Source of the DNA: AEGEAN-183 sp045563675
GTDB lineage: Bacteria > Pseudomonadota > Gammaproteobacteria > Magnimaribacterales > Magnimaribacteraceae
NCBI GenBank assembly: GCA_045563675.1
Contig: JBJLIX010000001.1
Location: 62,001 to 126,000, forward strand
Reading direction: 5' to 3'
DNA length: 64,000 nt
Shown here piece by piece: positions 32,909 to 42,400 of the stretch. The notes beneath the pieces are model-generated. The model had not been told where the DNA came from. It did not search any database and saw nothing but the letters and a program-made list of their open reading frames with translations. Both the position numbers and the translations under genes were made by a program. How positions within the stretch are numbered: position 1 is the first letter of the stretch; every line of letters starts with the position of its first letter.

Positions 32909-34126
32909 TTAAATTTTATCCAGCTCAAAAGCTTCATGGAGAGCTCTTACAGCTTTCTCCATTAAAGCCTTTTCAATTACAACGGATATTTTAATCTCAG
33001 AAGTAGTTATCATTAAAATATTAATTTCATTATCTGCTAGAACTTGAAACATTTTACTGGCTATACCCGATTGGCCCCTCATTCCTCTGCCAACGACACT
33101 CACTTTAGCTATATCACAATCAACCTCTACAGAACCGCCTCCAAGAGACTCTGAAGTCATCTTTAATATTCTCTCGGCTTCATTTGCCGATGATTCATTT
33201 ACTGTAAAGGTAAAATCTGTAGTATTTTCATCACTTATATTTTGAACTATAACGTCAACATCTATACCTGAATCACTTATCGGACCGAGTATTTTTGCTG
33301 CTATTCCAGGTAAATCAGGAACTCCTCTAATGGTTAGTTTAGCTTCGTTATCTATACTACTTATTCCAGAAATTACGGGTCTTTCCATATCACTTATCTC
33401 CTCTACTAAAGTTCCCTTACCTTCAGAAAAGCTAGAAAGAACTCTTATAGGCATATCATGTTTACTTGCATATTCTACAGCACGAAGTTGGAGAACTTTT
33501 GCTCCAGTACTAGATAGCTCTAACATTTCTTCGAAAGAAATATTGTGTATTAGCTGCGCTGCAGAACAAATTCTTGGATCGGTTGTAAAAACACCATCTA
33601 CATCAGTATATATTTCGCATTTATCGGCTTCTAAAGCAACTGCAAGTGCAACTCCAGTTGTGTCTGAGCCTCCTCTTCCTAAAGTTGTAATATCTCCAGT
33701 TTCATTCATTCCTTGGAATCCAGTTATTACCGGGATGATACCTTCATTGATATCTTTATTAATCTTGTCTACTTTTACATCTAAGATTTTAGCCTGAGTA
33801 TGCTTATCATTAGTAATTATGCCTAATTGATAGGCTGTATAAGATTTAGATTTAAGGTCTTTTTTAGATAATGCCATAGCCATTAGAGCTACAGAAATCT
33901 GTTCACCTGTTGAAACTAAAGCATCGTATTCTCTTGGTTCGGGATTAGGGTCTATTGACCTAGCTAAGTCAATTAGCTTATCAGTTTCCCCTTCCATTGC
34001 TGACAAAACAACAACAACTTTATCGCCCGCTTCAGTAGTTTTAGAGATGATTTCAGCTACTGCTTTAATCCTATCAACACTTCCTACAGAAGTTCCTCCG
34101 TATTTTTGTACAACTAAATTAGCCAT
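32909..34126 (-). CDS. lysC: Aspartate kinase LysC
   Basis: Aspartate kinase phosphorylates aspartate at the start of the lysine, threonine and methionine pathways. The 405-residue protein starts VVQKYGGTSVGSVDRI (kinase nucleotide-binding motif), has the FQGMNETGDITTLGRGGSDTTG active-site region, and ends with two ACT domains (about 265-400) for feedback control by amino acids. It is the monofunctional type, with no homoserine dehydrogenase domain. It follows alaS by 29 bases, an order common in gammaproteobacteria. Confidence 0.96.
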   Translation of the reverse strand: MANLVVQKYGGTSVGSVDRIKAVAEIISKTTEAGDKVVVVLSAMEGETDKLIDLARSIDPNPEPREYDALVSTGEQISVALMAMALSKKDLKSKSYTAYQLGIITNDKHTQAKILDVKVDKINKDINEGIIPVITGFQGMNETGDITTLGRGGSDTTGVALAVALEADKCEIYTDVDGVFTTDPRICSAAQLIHNISFEEMLELSSTGAKVLQLRAVEYASKHDMPIRVLSSFSEGKGTLVEEISDMERPVISGISSIDNEAKLTIRGVPDLPGIAAKILGPISDSGIDVDVIVQNISDENTTDFTFTVNESSANEAERILKMTSESLGGGSVEVDCDIAKVSVVGRGMRGQSGIASKMFQVLADNEINILMITTSEIKISVVIEKALMEKAVRALHEAFELDKI

Positions 34127-34155
34127 ATTATAAAAAAGCCGGCTATTCTATATCA

Positions 34156-36963
34156 CTAAGAACTTAAAGAAAGAATAAATTCAGGAAGTGAAGACAGAGC
34201 TAAATCTACGTCTTCTAAACTTTCTACTCCACCTTGGGAAAAGTCTGCCCTTCCTCCCCCACTCCCGCCTAATTGATTTATTATGAAGTCAATCACCTTT
34301 CTGCAATCAACGGAAACATTTTTACTGCAAGATACAACTATAGGTTTTTTATCCCCCTCTTCTGATAAAAGTACTACAATTATATTTTCATTCTCATTTT
34401 TCAATTTATCTGCAGCTTCTCTTAATTCCGATGAAGCCATGTCATTAATTTTTTTTGCCACTAACTTATATGGGCCTACTTCTATTGATTCTTCTGAGAT
34501 ATTTTGAATTGATTCTCCTATATTTTTACTCTTAACTGCCTTCTCTTGTTGTTTTAGTTCTTTATTCTCCGAAATTAATTCTTCAATAGCTCTCATCAAT
34601 TTATCACCTTCTGGAGCATTTATAGAAATTTCTGTTTCTTTATTTAAAGTCTTTTTTAAAGAAGTATTTTCTTCTAATAGTTGTGAGACTCTAGTAACTA
34701 CTCTGTCTAAAGAGCTATTTAATTGACTTGATACTTGATTAAACTTATCTAGTAAATCTCGATGAAGATCCAAATAACTTAACCTGTTTAAGACTGGGTC
34801 TTCAGGCAAGTTCAGAAGTTTTAATAGAGCCTTATATTCCTCTATTAGTTTTTTAAATAAATATTTTGCTCCTTCTCCTGTAACGGCCTCTATCCTTCTT
34901 ACGCCTGCAGAAATACCTGACTCACTAATTATTTTCATAAAGCCTATATCACCTGACTTCTTGACATGTGTGCCTCCACAAAGCTCTACTGAAAAACCTT
35001 CACCTAAGTCTAAAACTCTAACTTCTTCTCCATATTTATCTCCAAAGAAAGCTATGGCGCCTTTTTTTTGAGCTTCATCCATTGTTAATATCTCAATTTT
35101 TGAGGGACTATTTTTTATAATCTCATCATTAATTAAATCTTCGATCTTTAAGATATCCTCTTCAGAGATACTTTTTGAATGAGTAAAATCAAACCTTAGT
35201 TTTTGAGCATCAACCAATGATCCTCTTTGCTCAACATGATCTCCTAAAACTTTTCTTAGAGAAGCATGAAGTAAGTGCGTTGCTGAATGGTTAAGTGCAA
35301 TCTTTTTTCTTATTTTTTTGTTAATTTGTGCTTGTACTTTAGTGTTCTTTTTGATTTCTCCTTTTTCAACTATGCCAATATGTCCAAAATGATCACCTAC
35401 TTTCTGAGTGTCTAGTACTTTAAAGGTGAACTCTTTACTACTAATAGTTCCAATATCCCCTACCTGTCCTCCAGACTCAGCATAAAAAGGAGTTTTTTCA
35501 AGTATCACAACCCCCTCTTCATCCTCAGTCAATGTTTTGCTCTTAGTTTCTTTTGAAGCATTAATTAATTCTATAACCTTAGTATTTGAATTTAGCTTCT
35601 CATACCCTACAAATTCAGTTGATCCTTCTATTGATAAAGATTCAGGTAAAACTGAACTAAAAGAGCTTGAAGATCTTGCCCTTTCTTTTTGCTGAAGCAT
35701 TAATTCTTCATATTTATCTAAATCTAATTCAAAACCTTTTTCTCTAGCAAAATCTGCGGTCATGTCTACAGGAAACCCATAAGTGTCATAAAGCTTGAAT
35801 ATTGTTTCCCCAGGTATAATTTTCTCATCTAACTCTTCAATCTCATTTGATAATAAAGACATTCCTTGGCTAAGTGTTTCGGAGAATTGTTGCTCTTCTT
35901 GTAATAAGTTTAATTCGATAATCTTAGATTCCTTTTTTAGCAAAGGATGAGCATCACCCATTTCTTCGATTAAGGTGGGGACCATCGAGGCTAGTAAGTT
36001 TCCTTTCGTACCCAGTTTATTCGCGTGCCTTAAGGCTCTTCTTATTATGCGTCTTAGAACATAACCTCTTCCTTCATTGTTTGGCACAATACCGTCAGCG
36101 ATTAAAAATGAGCTTGCTCTTAAATGGTCAGCAATTACTCTTAAAGAAGGATTCTCAAGATCGTCTACTCCGGTCAGTTCAGAAGCCTTAGTAATAAGAT
36201 TAATAAAAATATCTATATCGTAATTGCTATGTTCTTCTTGAAGTACAGCAGCCATTCTTTCTAAACCCATACCTGTATCTACACAAGGATTGGGTAAAGG
36301 ACTCAAAGTACCATCTTTAGATCTATCAAATTGAGTAAAGACTAAATTCCAGATTTCTATAAATCTGTCCCCTGGATCACTGTCCATGGTTGGTGGCTCA
36401 CCTTCTATATGATCTCCATGGTCATAATAGATTTCACTACATGGTCCGCAAGGTCCTGTATCACCCATGGTCCAAAAGTTCTCATCATCATCTAATCTTG
36501 AAATTCTTTTTGGATCAACTCCTATTTTTTCTATCCATATCTGCTCAGATTCATCATCACCTTTATGAACTGTTATCCATAATTTTTCGGGAGGTATTTC
36601 ATATCTTTTTGTTAAAAGCTCCCAAGCAAAGGCTATAGTTTCTTCTTTAAAGTAATCCCCAAAACTAAAATTACCTAGCATTTCAAAAAATGTATGGTGC
36701 CTCGCAGTATAACCAACGTTATCTAAATCATTGTGCTTACCACCTACCCTTAAACATCTTTGAGAGCTTGTTGCTCTGGTATAACCTCTTTTTTCTACCC
36801 CGAGAAGTAAATCCTTAAAAGGAACCATACCTGCATTTGTAAATAATAAAGATGGGTCATTAAGCGGAACTAAAGAAGTGCTTTCTACTAACTCATGACC
36901 TTTTTCCTGAAAGAATTCAAGGAAAATACTTCTTATTTCGTTAGTAGTAAGATTTTTTTTCAT
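34156..36963 (-). CDS. alaS: Alanyl-tRNA synthetase AlaS
   Basis: AlaS charges tRNA-Ala and edits Ser/Gly mischarging. The 935-residue protein has the catalytic core with TNAGMVPFKDLLLG and the GDTGPCGPCSEIYYDHG motif, the editing domain with the zinc-site HSATH and CGGTH motifs, and a C-Ala domain with glycine-rich GGSGGGRADFSQGG at the end. It is about 60 residues longer than the E. coli enzyme; the extra length appears to be a coiled-coil linker (about 755-830). It is followed directly by lysC. Confidence 0.97.
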   Translation of the reverse strand: MKKNLTTNEIRSIFLEFFQEKGHELVESTSLVPLNDPSLLFTNAGMVPFKDLLLGVEKRGYTRATSSQRCLRVGGKHNDLDNVGYTARHHTFFEMLGNFSFGDYFKEETIAFAWELLTKRYEIPPEKLWITVHKGDDESEQIWIEKIGVDPKRISRLDDDENFWTMGDTGPCGPCSEIYYDHGDHIEGEPPTMDSDPGDRFIEIWNLVFTQFDRSKDGTLSPLPNPCVDTGMGLERMAAVLQEEHSNYDIDIFINLITKASELTGVDDLENPSLRVIADHLRASSFLIADGIVPNNEGRGYVLRRIIRRALRHANKLGTKGNLLASMVPTLIEEMGDAHPLLKKESKIIELNLLQEEQQFSETLSQGMSLLSNEIEELDEKIIPGETIFKLYDTYGFPVDMTADFAREKGFELDLDKYEELMLQQKERARSSSSFSSVLPESLSIEGSTEFVGYEKLNSNTKVIELINASKETKSKTLTEDEEGVVILEKTPFYAESGGQVGDIGTISSKEFTFKVLDTQKVGDHFGHIGIVEKGEIKKNTKVQAQINKKIRKKIALNHSATHLLHASLRKVLGDHVEQRGSLVDAQKLRFDFTHSKSISEEDILKIEDLINDEIIKNSPSKIEILTMDEAQKKGAIAFFGDKYGEEVRVLDLGEGFSVELCGGTHVKKSGDIGFMKIISESGISAGVRRIEAVTGEGAKYLFKKLIEEYKALLKLLNLPEDPVLNRLSYLDLHRDLLDKFNQVSSQLNSSLDRVVTRVSQLLEENTSLKKTLNKETEISINAPEGDKLMRAIEELISENKELKQQEKAVKSKNIGESIQNISEESIEVGPYKLVAKKINDMASSELREAADKLKNENENIIVVLLSEEGDKKPIVVSCSKNVSVDCRKVIDFIINQLGGSGGGRADFSQGGVESLEDVDLALSSLPEFILSLSS

Positions 36964-36967
36964 TTAC

Positions 36968-37672
36968 TTACGAAAATATCTCTTCAAAAAAGTTATTCAT
37001 AGATTGCCATGACCTGCTGTTTGAATCTTCATGAAATTGCGTTCCTAATGAAGGATCATTTGCTTCGGGATTTGTAAATGCATGGTAAGTATTTCCATAA
37101 CTATGTAATTGCCAATCTGCTTTAGCTTCTGTCATTTCTTTTTGGAATTCATCCACCATATTTAAAGGAACCATTGGGTCTCTTTCTCCATGTAAAACCA
37201 AAATCTTAGACCTTACTCCTGCTTCAGCTATTTCTGATCCCATCAAAAGACCATGAAAGCTAACTACCCCATTAAGCTCAGTTCCAGATCTTGCTAGATC
37301 CAAGACTACTAAACCTCCAAAGCAATAACCTATAGCAGCTACATTATTTACATCAACTCCCTGCAAGGATTTGCCATTACTTAGAGCTGCATTAATTACT
37401 CCTTTTAATAGGTCCCTGTTTTCAACAAGAGGTGTCATTAAAGATTGATTTTCTTGAGTACTAGAACCAATTTTTCCATCTCCATACATGTCGACTGCCA
37501 TAGCAACATAGCCAAGCTCAGCAAGTTCTTTAGCTCTTTCTTCAACGAAAGAATCTCTTCCGGCCCATGTGTGAGCTATAAGCACTAAAGGTGCTAATTC
37601 ATTTTCTGGATAGGCTACAAAGCCTATATAATTTTTATCTTCATAGTGATAAGTGATTTCTTCTGTTTTCAT
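36968..37672 (-). CDS. Dienelactone hydrolase family protein
   Basis: This 234-residue alpha/beta hydrolase has the nucleophile elbow GYCFGG with Cys117, the acid Asp165 (HGERDPMVP) and His197 (NTYHAF), the catalytic triad of dienelactone hydrolases. The length is normal and there is no signal peptide, so it is cytoplasmic. The physiological substrate is unknown; many relatives are not in aromatic degradation pathways. It is 9 bases after the gamma carbonic anhydrase gene, in an operon with two more small genes. Confidence 0.87.
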   Translation of the reverse strand: MKTEEITYHYEDKNYIGFVAYPENELAPLVLIAHTWAGRDSFVEERAKELAELGYVAMAVDMYGDGKIGSSTQENQSLMTPLVENRDLLKGVINAALSNGKSLQGVDVNNVAAIGYCFGGLVVLDLARSGTELNGVVSFHGLLMGSEIAEAGVRSKILVLHGERDPMVPLNMVDEFQKEMTEAKADWQLHSYGNTYHAFTNPEANDPSLGTQFHEDSNSRSWQSMNNFFEEIFS

Positions 37673-37681
37673 AATTCTCTC

Positions 37682-38203
37682 CTATACTTTTTTTAATTCA
37701 TTTTTGAAACGCTTAGAATTTTCTACATAATGATGAGCTGACATTATCAATCCACTCTTTTGGTCATCATTTAGTTCTCCCCTGATCTTTCCAGGAGAAC
37801 CCATAACAAGTGAACCATCTGGAATCTCAGTCCCTTCAGTTACTAGAGTGTTGGCCCCTATTAGACAACCCTTGCCAATTTTTGCTCCATTTAAAACTAC
37901 AGCATTTATACCAATTAAGCTTCCGTCTCCTATGCTGCAACCATGAAGCATTACTTGATGTCCCACGGTAACATTTCTACCTATCTCTACAGGAAAACCC
38001 AGATCTGTATGAATGACTGTTCCATCCTGAATATTGCTCCCCTCTCCTATGGTAATTAGTTCAGTATCACCCCTTAATACTGCACCGAACCAGACACTTG
38101 CATCTTTACACAACTTAACCTTACCCAATACTATTGCTGATTCAGCAATGTAAAATTCATCTCCTTCCGTCTGGACGGAATGTTCTCCTAGATCAAACTT
38201 CAT
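37682..38203 (-). CDS. Gamma carbonic anhydrase family protein
   Basis: This 173-residue protein is a left-handed beta-helix built from hexapeptide repeats. The three metal-binding histidines of the gamma class are visible in VIHTDL, VTVGHQV and MLHGCS. Such proteins (YrdA/PaaY-like) form trimers and hydrate CO2 or hydrolyse thioesters; some members are inactive. The start overlaps the CoA pyrophosphatase stop by 4 bases. Confidence 0.9.
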   Translation of the reverse strand: MKFDLGEHSVQTEGDEFYIAESAIVLGKVKLCKDASVWFGAVLRGDTELITIGEGSNIQDGTVIHTDLGFPVEIGRNVTVGHQVMLHGCSIGDGSLIGINAVVLNGAKIGKGCLIGANTLVTEGTEIPDGSLVMGSPGKIRGELNDDQKSGLIMSAHHYVENSKRFKNELKKV

Positions 38204-38826
38204 CTCCCTTCTCCTTCAATAGTAGACGGTTTAGACATATCTATCTGAGCATTTAATGCTCTATTTAGAAAATTAACCGTAATCATAGCCGTTAAACCCC
38301 AAATTATATAAGAGCTATACTTATAAGCAGGCATAAAAAATGTTTCACCATTTCTGTTTACTTCATCATTCCTGTATCTTTCATCTTTCATAAGGAAAGA
38401 TAAAGGTACTCTAAAACAAGCCTCTATCTCATCTGAATTAGTATTTAATACTACTTCCTTTGGAATAATACCTACAAAAGGAAAAACGCTTATATTAAAT
38501 CTACTTACCATAGTATCTAAAGAGCCTATTATTTCTACGCAGTCTTGAGGTAAGCCAATTTCTTCTTCAGACTCTCTTAAAGATGTATCTATTAACGAAC
38601 GATCTGAATCTTCTTTCATGCCTCCAGGAAATGACACCTCGCCTCTGTGAGAAGAAACTTTATTAGATCTTAAGGTATATATAATTTTAGGCTCTTCCTC
38701 TTCTGTAATTGCAATTAGTACAGCTGCCTCAGGAAGATCAGCCTCTGGTACAGACTCCTTTAAAGATAATTGATCTAGCCATGTTGATTCTCTATTTGAT
38801 AGATTCTTCCTTATTATTTCAAGCAT
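38200..38826 (-). CDS. CoA pyrophosphatase, Nudix family (NudL-like)
   Basis: The Nudix box is SFPGGMKEDSDRS then RESEEEIGLP, with the NuCoA-type signature (SSHRGEVSFPGG) just before it. These features fit NudL/YeaB enzymes, which hydrolyse CoA to phosphopantetheine and 3',5'-ADP. The protein has 208 residues. It opens a three-gene leftward unit with the gamma carbonic anhydrase and the dienelactone hydrolase-like protein, and it is divergent from a second Nudix gene. Confidence 0.85.
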   Translation of the reverse strand: MLEIIRKNLSNRESTWLDQLSLKESVPEADLPEAAVLIAITEEEEPKIIYTLRSNKVSSHRGEVSFPGGMKEDSDRSLIDTSLRESEEEIGLPQDCVEIIGSLDTMVSRFNISVFPFVGIIPKEVVLNTNSDEIEACFRVPLSFLMKDERYRNDEVNRNGETFFMPAYKYSSYIIWGLTAMITVNFLNRALNAQIDMSKPSTIEGEGR

Positions 38827-38892
38827 CGATATTTATTCCTTAAGTACATAGTTTATACTTCAAATTATCAAATCAAAAATTATCCTGAAGTA

Positions 38893-39444
38893 ATGAAATA
38901 TTGTAACAATTGTGGAAATGAGGTTGAGCTTAGAATTCCTGATGATGATAATCTTCCTCGTTACTGTTGCAATAAATGCAGTGCTATTCATTACCAAAAT
39001 CCTAAAGTAGTAGTAGGAACAGTGCCCGTAAGAGAAAGTAAGATTTTATTGTGCAAAAGAGCTATTGACCCAAGATATGGGCTATGGACAGTCCCTGCAG
39101 GATTTCTAGAAAATGGTGAAACCATTGAACAAGGGGCTTTTAGAGAAACAAAGGAAGAAACTAAGACTGAAGTAAAGATGGGTAAGCTATACGCAATTTT
39201 TAACATACCTCAAATCAGTCAAATTTATATGCTTTTTTTAGCAGAAGTTCTTAATGAAGATTTTGGTAAGACCTCTGAAAGCCTAGAAGTCAGTTTATTT
39301 GAAGAAGAGAACATTCCCTGGGAAGAACTTGCTTTCCCATTTGTGCCTTTAGTTATAAAGCACTATCTGAATGATAAAAAAAGTAATAGATTTAATTTAA
39401 GAATAGAGACCATAGAGCGGCCTGCTAAAAACCCTAATCAATAA
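38893..39444 (+). CDS. Nudix hydrolase with N-terminal zinc ribbon
   Basis: The protein begins with a zinc-ribbon, CNNCGNEVE and CCNKCSAIH, then a Nudix domain with the box GFLENGETIEQGAF plus RETKEETKTEV. Zinc-ribbon Nudix proteins resemble NADH pyrophosphatase but lack its full-length N-terminal part; here the total is 183 residues. The substrate is uncertain. The ATG is 66 bases from the divergent Nudix gene, so the two may share a control region. The 3' end overlaps purL by 11 bases in a convergent arrangement. Confidence 0.85.
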   Translation: MKYCNNCGNEVELRIPDDDNLPRYCCNKCSAIHYQNPKVVVGTVPVRESKILLCKRAIDPRYGLWTVPAGFLENGETIEQGAFRETKEETKTEVKMGKLYAIFNIPQISQIYMLFLAEVLNEDFGKTSESLEVSLFEEENIPWEELAFPFVPLVIKHYLNDKKSNRFNLRIETIERPAKNPNQ

Positions 39445-42400
39445 ACTCTCTAGCATTTAAAAAGAATTTAATCCAAGGACTATATTCCCCCCACTCCTCA
39501 GGTTTCCAAGAATGTTGAGCTGATAAAAAAGATCTTTCTGGATGGGGCATCATTAAAGTTATAGTTCCTGATGCATTAGTTACACCTGCAACTCCTAATA
39601 AAGAGCCATTTGGATTATAGGGGTATGCCTCGGTGCTCTTTCCTTCATCATCTGCATAAGTTATAGGCACTAAACCCTTTCCTAATAAATTATTTATTTC
39701 ACTTTTATTCAAGCTGACTTGACCTTCTCCATGAGCAACAGCGATTGGCAGAACTGAATTATCCATATCTTTAAAAAAGATTGAAGGCGACTTTCTAATT
39801 AATAATTGAATTAATCTTGCTTCGAATTTCTCAGATTTGTTTCTTACAAACTTAGGCCATAATCCTGTTCCTGGGATGAGATCTGACAAAAGTGCTAACA
39901 TCTGACAACCATTACAAACGCCTAAAGTAAACACATCATCTCTGATAAAAAATTCTTGAAAATCTTGACTTAAGTTGTCGTTGTGAAGAATGCTTGTAGC
40001 CCAGCCTTCTCCCGCTCCCAGCACATCACCATATGAAAATCCCCCACAAGCTACTAGACCTCTAAATTCTTCAAGTTTTCTTCTGCGTGTAATTAGATCC
40101 GTCATATGAACATCAACACAAGAAAATCCAACTCTGTCAAAGGCAGCTGCCATTTCCACTTGACCATTAACCCCTTGCTCTCTAAGTATTGCTATTCGAG
40201 GTTTCTTTGTAGAAAGAACTAATTTTTTTGGTATTGTAAAAGAAATCTTTGGATCCAAACCCTTTCTTTTTTCATCAGTGTCGAATAGATACTCTTGATC
40301 TGCAGTCTCAGGATTATCCCTTAAAGACTGCATCTTGTGACTAACAAAGTTCCATTCTTTGAGAAGATCATCTAGACCCCAATCAAAAGTTAAGCTTTGC
40401 CTTTCATAAATTTTGATCTTCTTTGATTTATTTGGAGAAGCGATTCTGTAAATATGATCTTTTAAACCTGCAGCAGATACTAAATTGATAACTTCTTCAA
40501 TGTTAGAGGTCGGCACTTGGATTACTATTCCCAATTCTTCGTTAAAGAGAGTTTCAAGTACTTGACTACTAGATTTACAAATTTGATCTAGATTTATATC
40601 AAGACCACTCCTTCCTGCGAAAGCCATTTCTAAGAGTGTGCAAATTAAACCACCATCAGACCGGTCATGATAAGCAACTATCTTTTTTTCTTGAATTAGT
40701 TGATGAATGACTTTTACCAGTCCTGGCATTTCATTTACACACTCAACATCCGGAACTGGACCTAAGAATTTAGAAGATACTTGAAAGGCTATGCTGGCAC
40801 CCATTCTTTTCTTTCCTTTAGCTAAGTCAATAAAAATAAGTTCTGAAGATTTGCAAGAAGTTGAATTAATCTGTGGGGTCAAAGCTACACTTATATCTTT
40901 AAGCGGAGCGAAGGCTGAAATTATCAAAGATAAAGGTGAAATAACTGTATGTTCTTTCCTTTCTTCGTCTTGCCAGGTAGTTGCCATAGATAAAGAGTCC
41001 TTACCAACAGGTATGCATATTCCCCACCTTGGACAGAGGTCCATTCCTACTGCCTCTACTGCTTCAAAGAGGTCTTGATCACCTTTTAGTTTATCAGGAG
41101 CGCCCATCCAATTTGCTGAAAGCTTTATGTCAGAAAGATTTTCTATACCTGAAGAAATGATATTTGTAACTGCTTCACCTACTGCCATTCTTGATGATGC
41201 TTGAGAATCAATTATTGCGCAGGGAGTCTTCTCTCCAATTGCCATTGCTTCTCCAGTTGACGAAAAAAAGCTAGAAAGAGTTACTGAATTGTCTGCTACT
41301 GGAACTTGCCAAGGACCTACCATTTGATCTCTTGATATCAAACCAGTTATTGATCTATCTCCGATAGTAATTAAGAAACCCTTCCCTGCCACAGTAGGAT
41401 GTCTTAAAACTTTTTTTAATAAGTGATTTATATCTTGTTTCAGAGGTTCATGTTCAATAAATTTTTCTTTTTCTTTTTCTTTTTCTTTTTCTTTATTAAA
41501 CTTTCTGATCATTTTTGGTGTGTTTCCAAAGAGGTCATCTAAAGAAATATTAATAGGATGGTTATCAAATAATGAATCGTATACTTTCAGATTTGAACCT
41601 TCCATTATTTCACCTACAACGGCAACAGGACATCTTTCCCGATTACATATATCCATGAATCCTTTTAAATCGTCAGCTTCTACAGCCATAACATATCTTT
41701 CTTGAGATTCATTGCACCAAATTTCCATTGGCGACATATCAGGTTCAGCGTTCGGTATATCTCTTAGTTGTATTAAACCTCCATGACCACTATCTTTTAT
41801 CAGCTCGGGTAAGGCGTTCGATAAGCCTCCTGCCCCTACATCGTGAATAAAGATAATAGGATTAGAGTCTCCCTTTTGCCAACAACTATCCAAGACCTCC
41901 TGGCATCTTCTTTCCATTTCGGCGTTGTCTCTCTGTACAGAAGCAAAATCTAAATCAAGTTCTGCTTTTCCAGATAATAAAGAAGAAGCTGAACCGCCGC
42001 CTAACCCAATTAACATGGCAGGACCACCTAAAACAACCAACTTTGATCCGATGGGTACAGCACTTTTCTGTACATGAGAGTCTCTTATATTGCCAAGGCC
42101 TCCAGCCAGCATGATAGGTTTGTGATAACCATACATGTTGTTATTAATTTCCATCTCAAAGGTCCGAAAATAACCTAGAATATTTGGTCTTCCGAATTCA
42201 TTATTGAAAGCAGCCGCTCCTATAGGGGCTTCAAGCATAATCTGCAGAGGCGAACAAATTCGATCAGGTTTATTCTCTTGTCCTTCCCACTCTTCTTGAA
42301 ACCTGGGAATTCTTAAATTTGAAACACTGAAACCACATAGACCTGCTTTGGGCTTTGCTCCTCTTCCAGTAGCCCCTTCATCTCTTATTTCTCCGCCTGA

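Noticed and set aside
32899..32937. Longer start of the small membrane protein at 32937
   Set aside because: It would overlap the end of lysC by 29 bases; the ATG at 32898, just after the lysC stop, is a simpler start.
33330..33797. Open reading frame of 155 codons antisense to lysC
   Set aside because: It lies entirely inside a well-supported gene, has a serine/isoleucine-rich low-complexity translation and no recognisable motif; it is a shadow frame.
41462..41491. Phase-variable switch in purL
   Set aside because: The repeat unit is six bases, so copy-number changes keep the reading frame and cannot turn the gene off.
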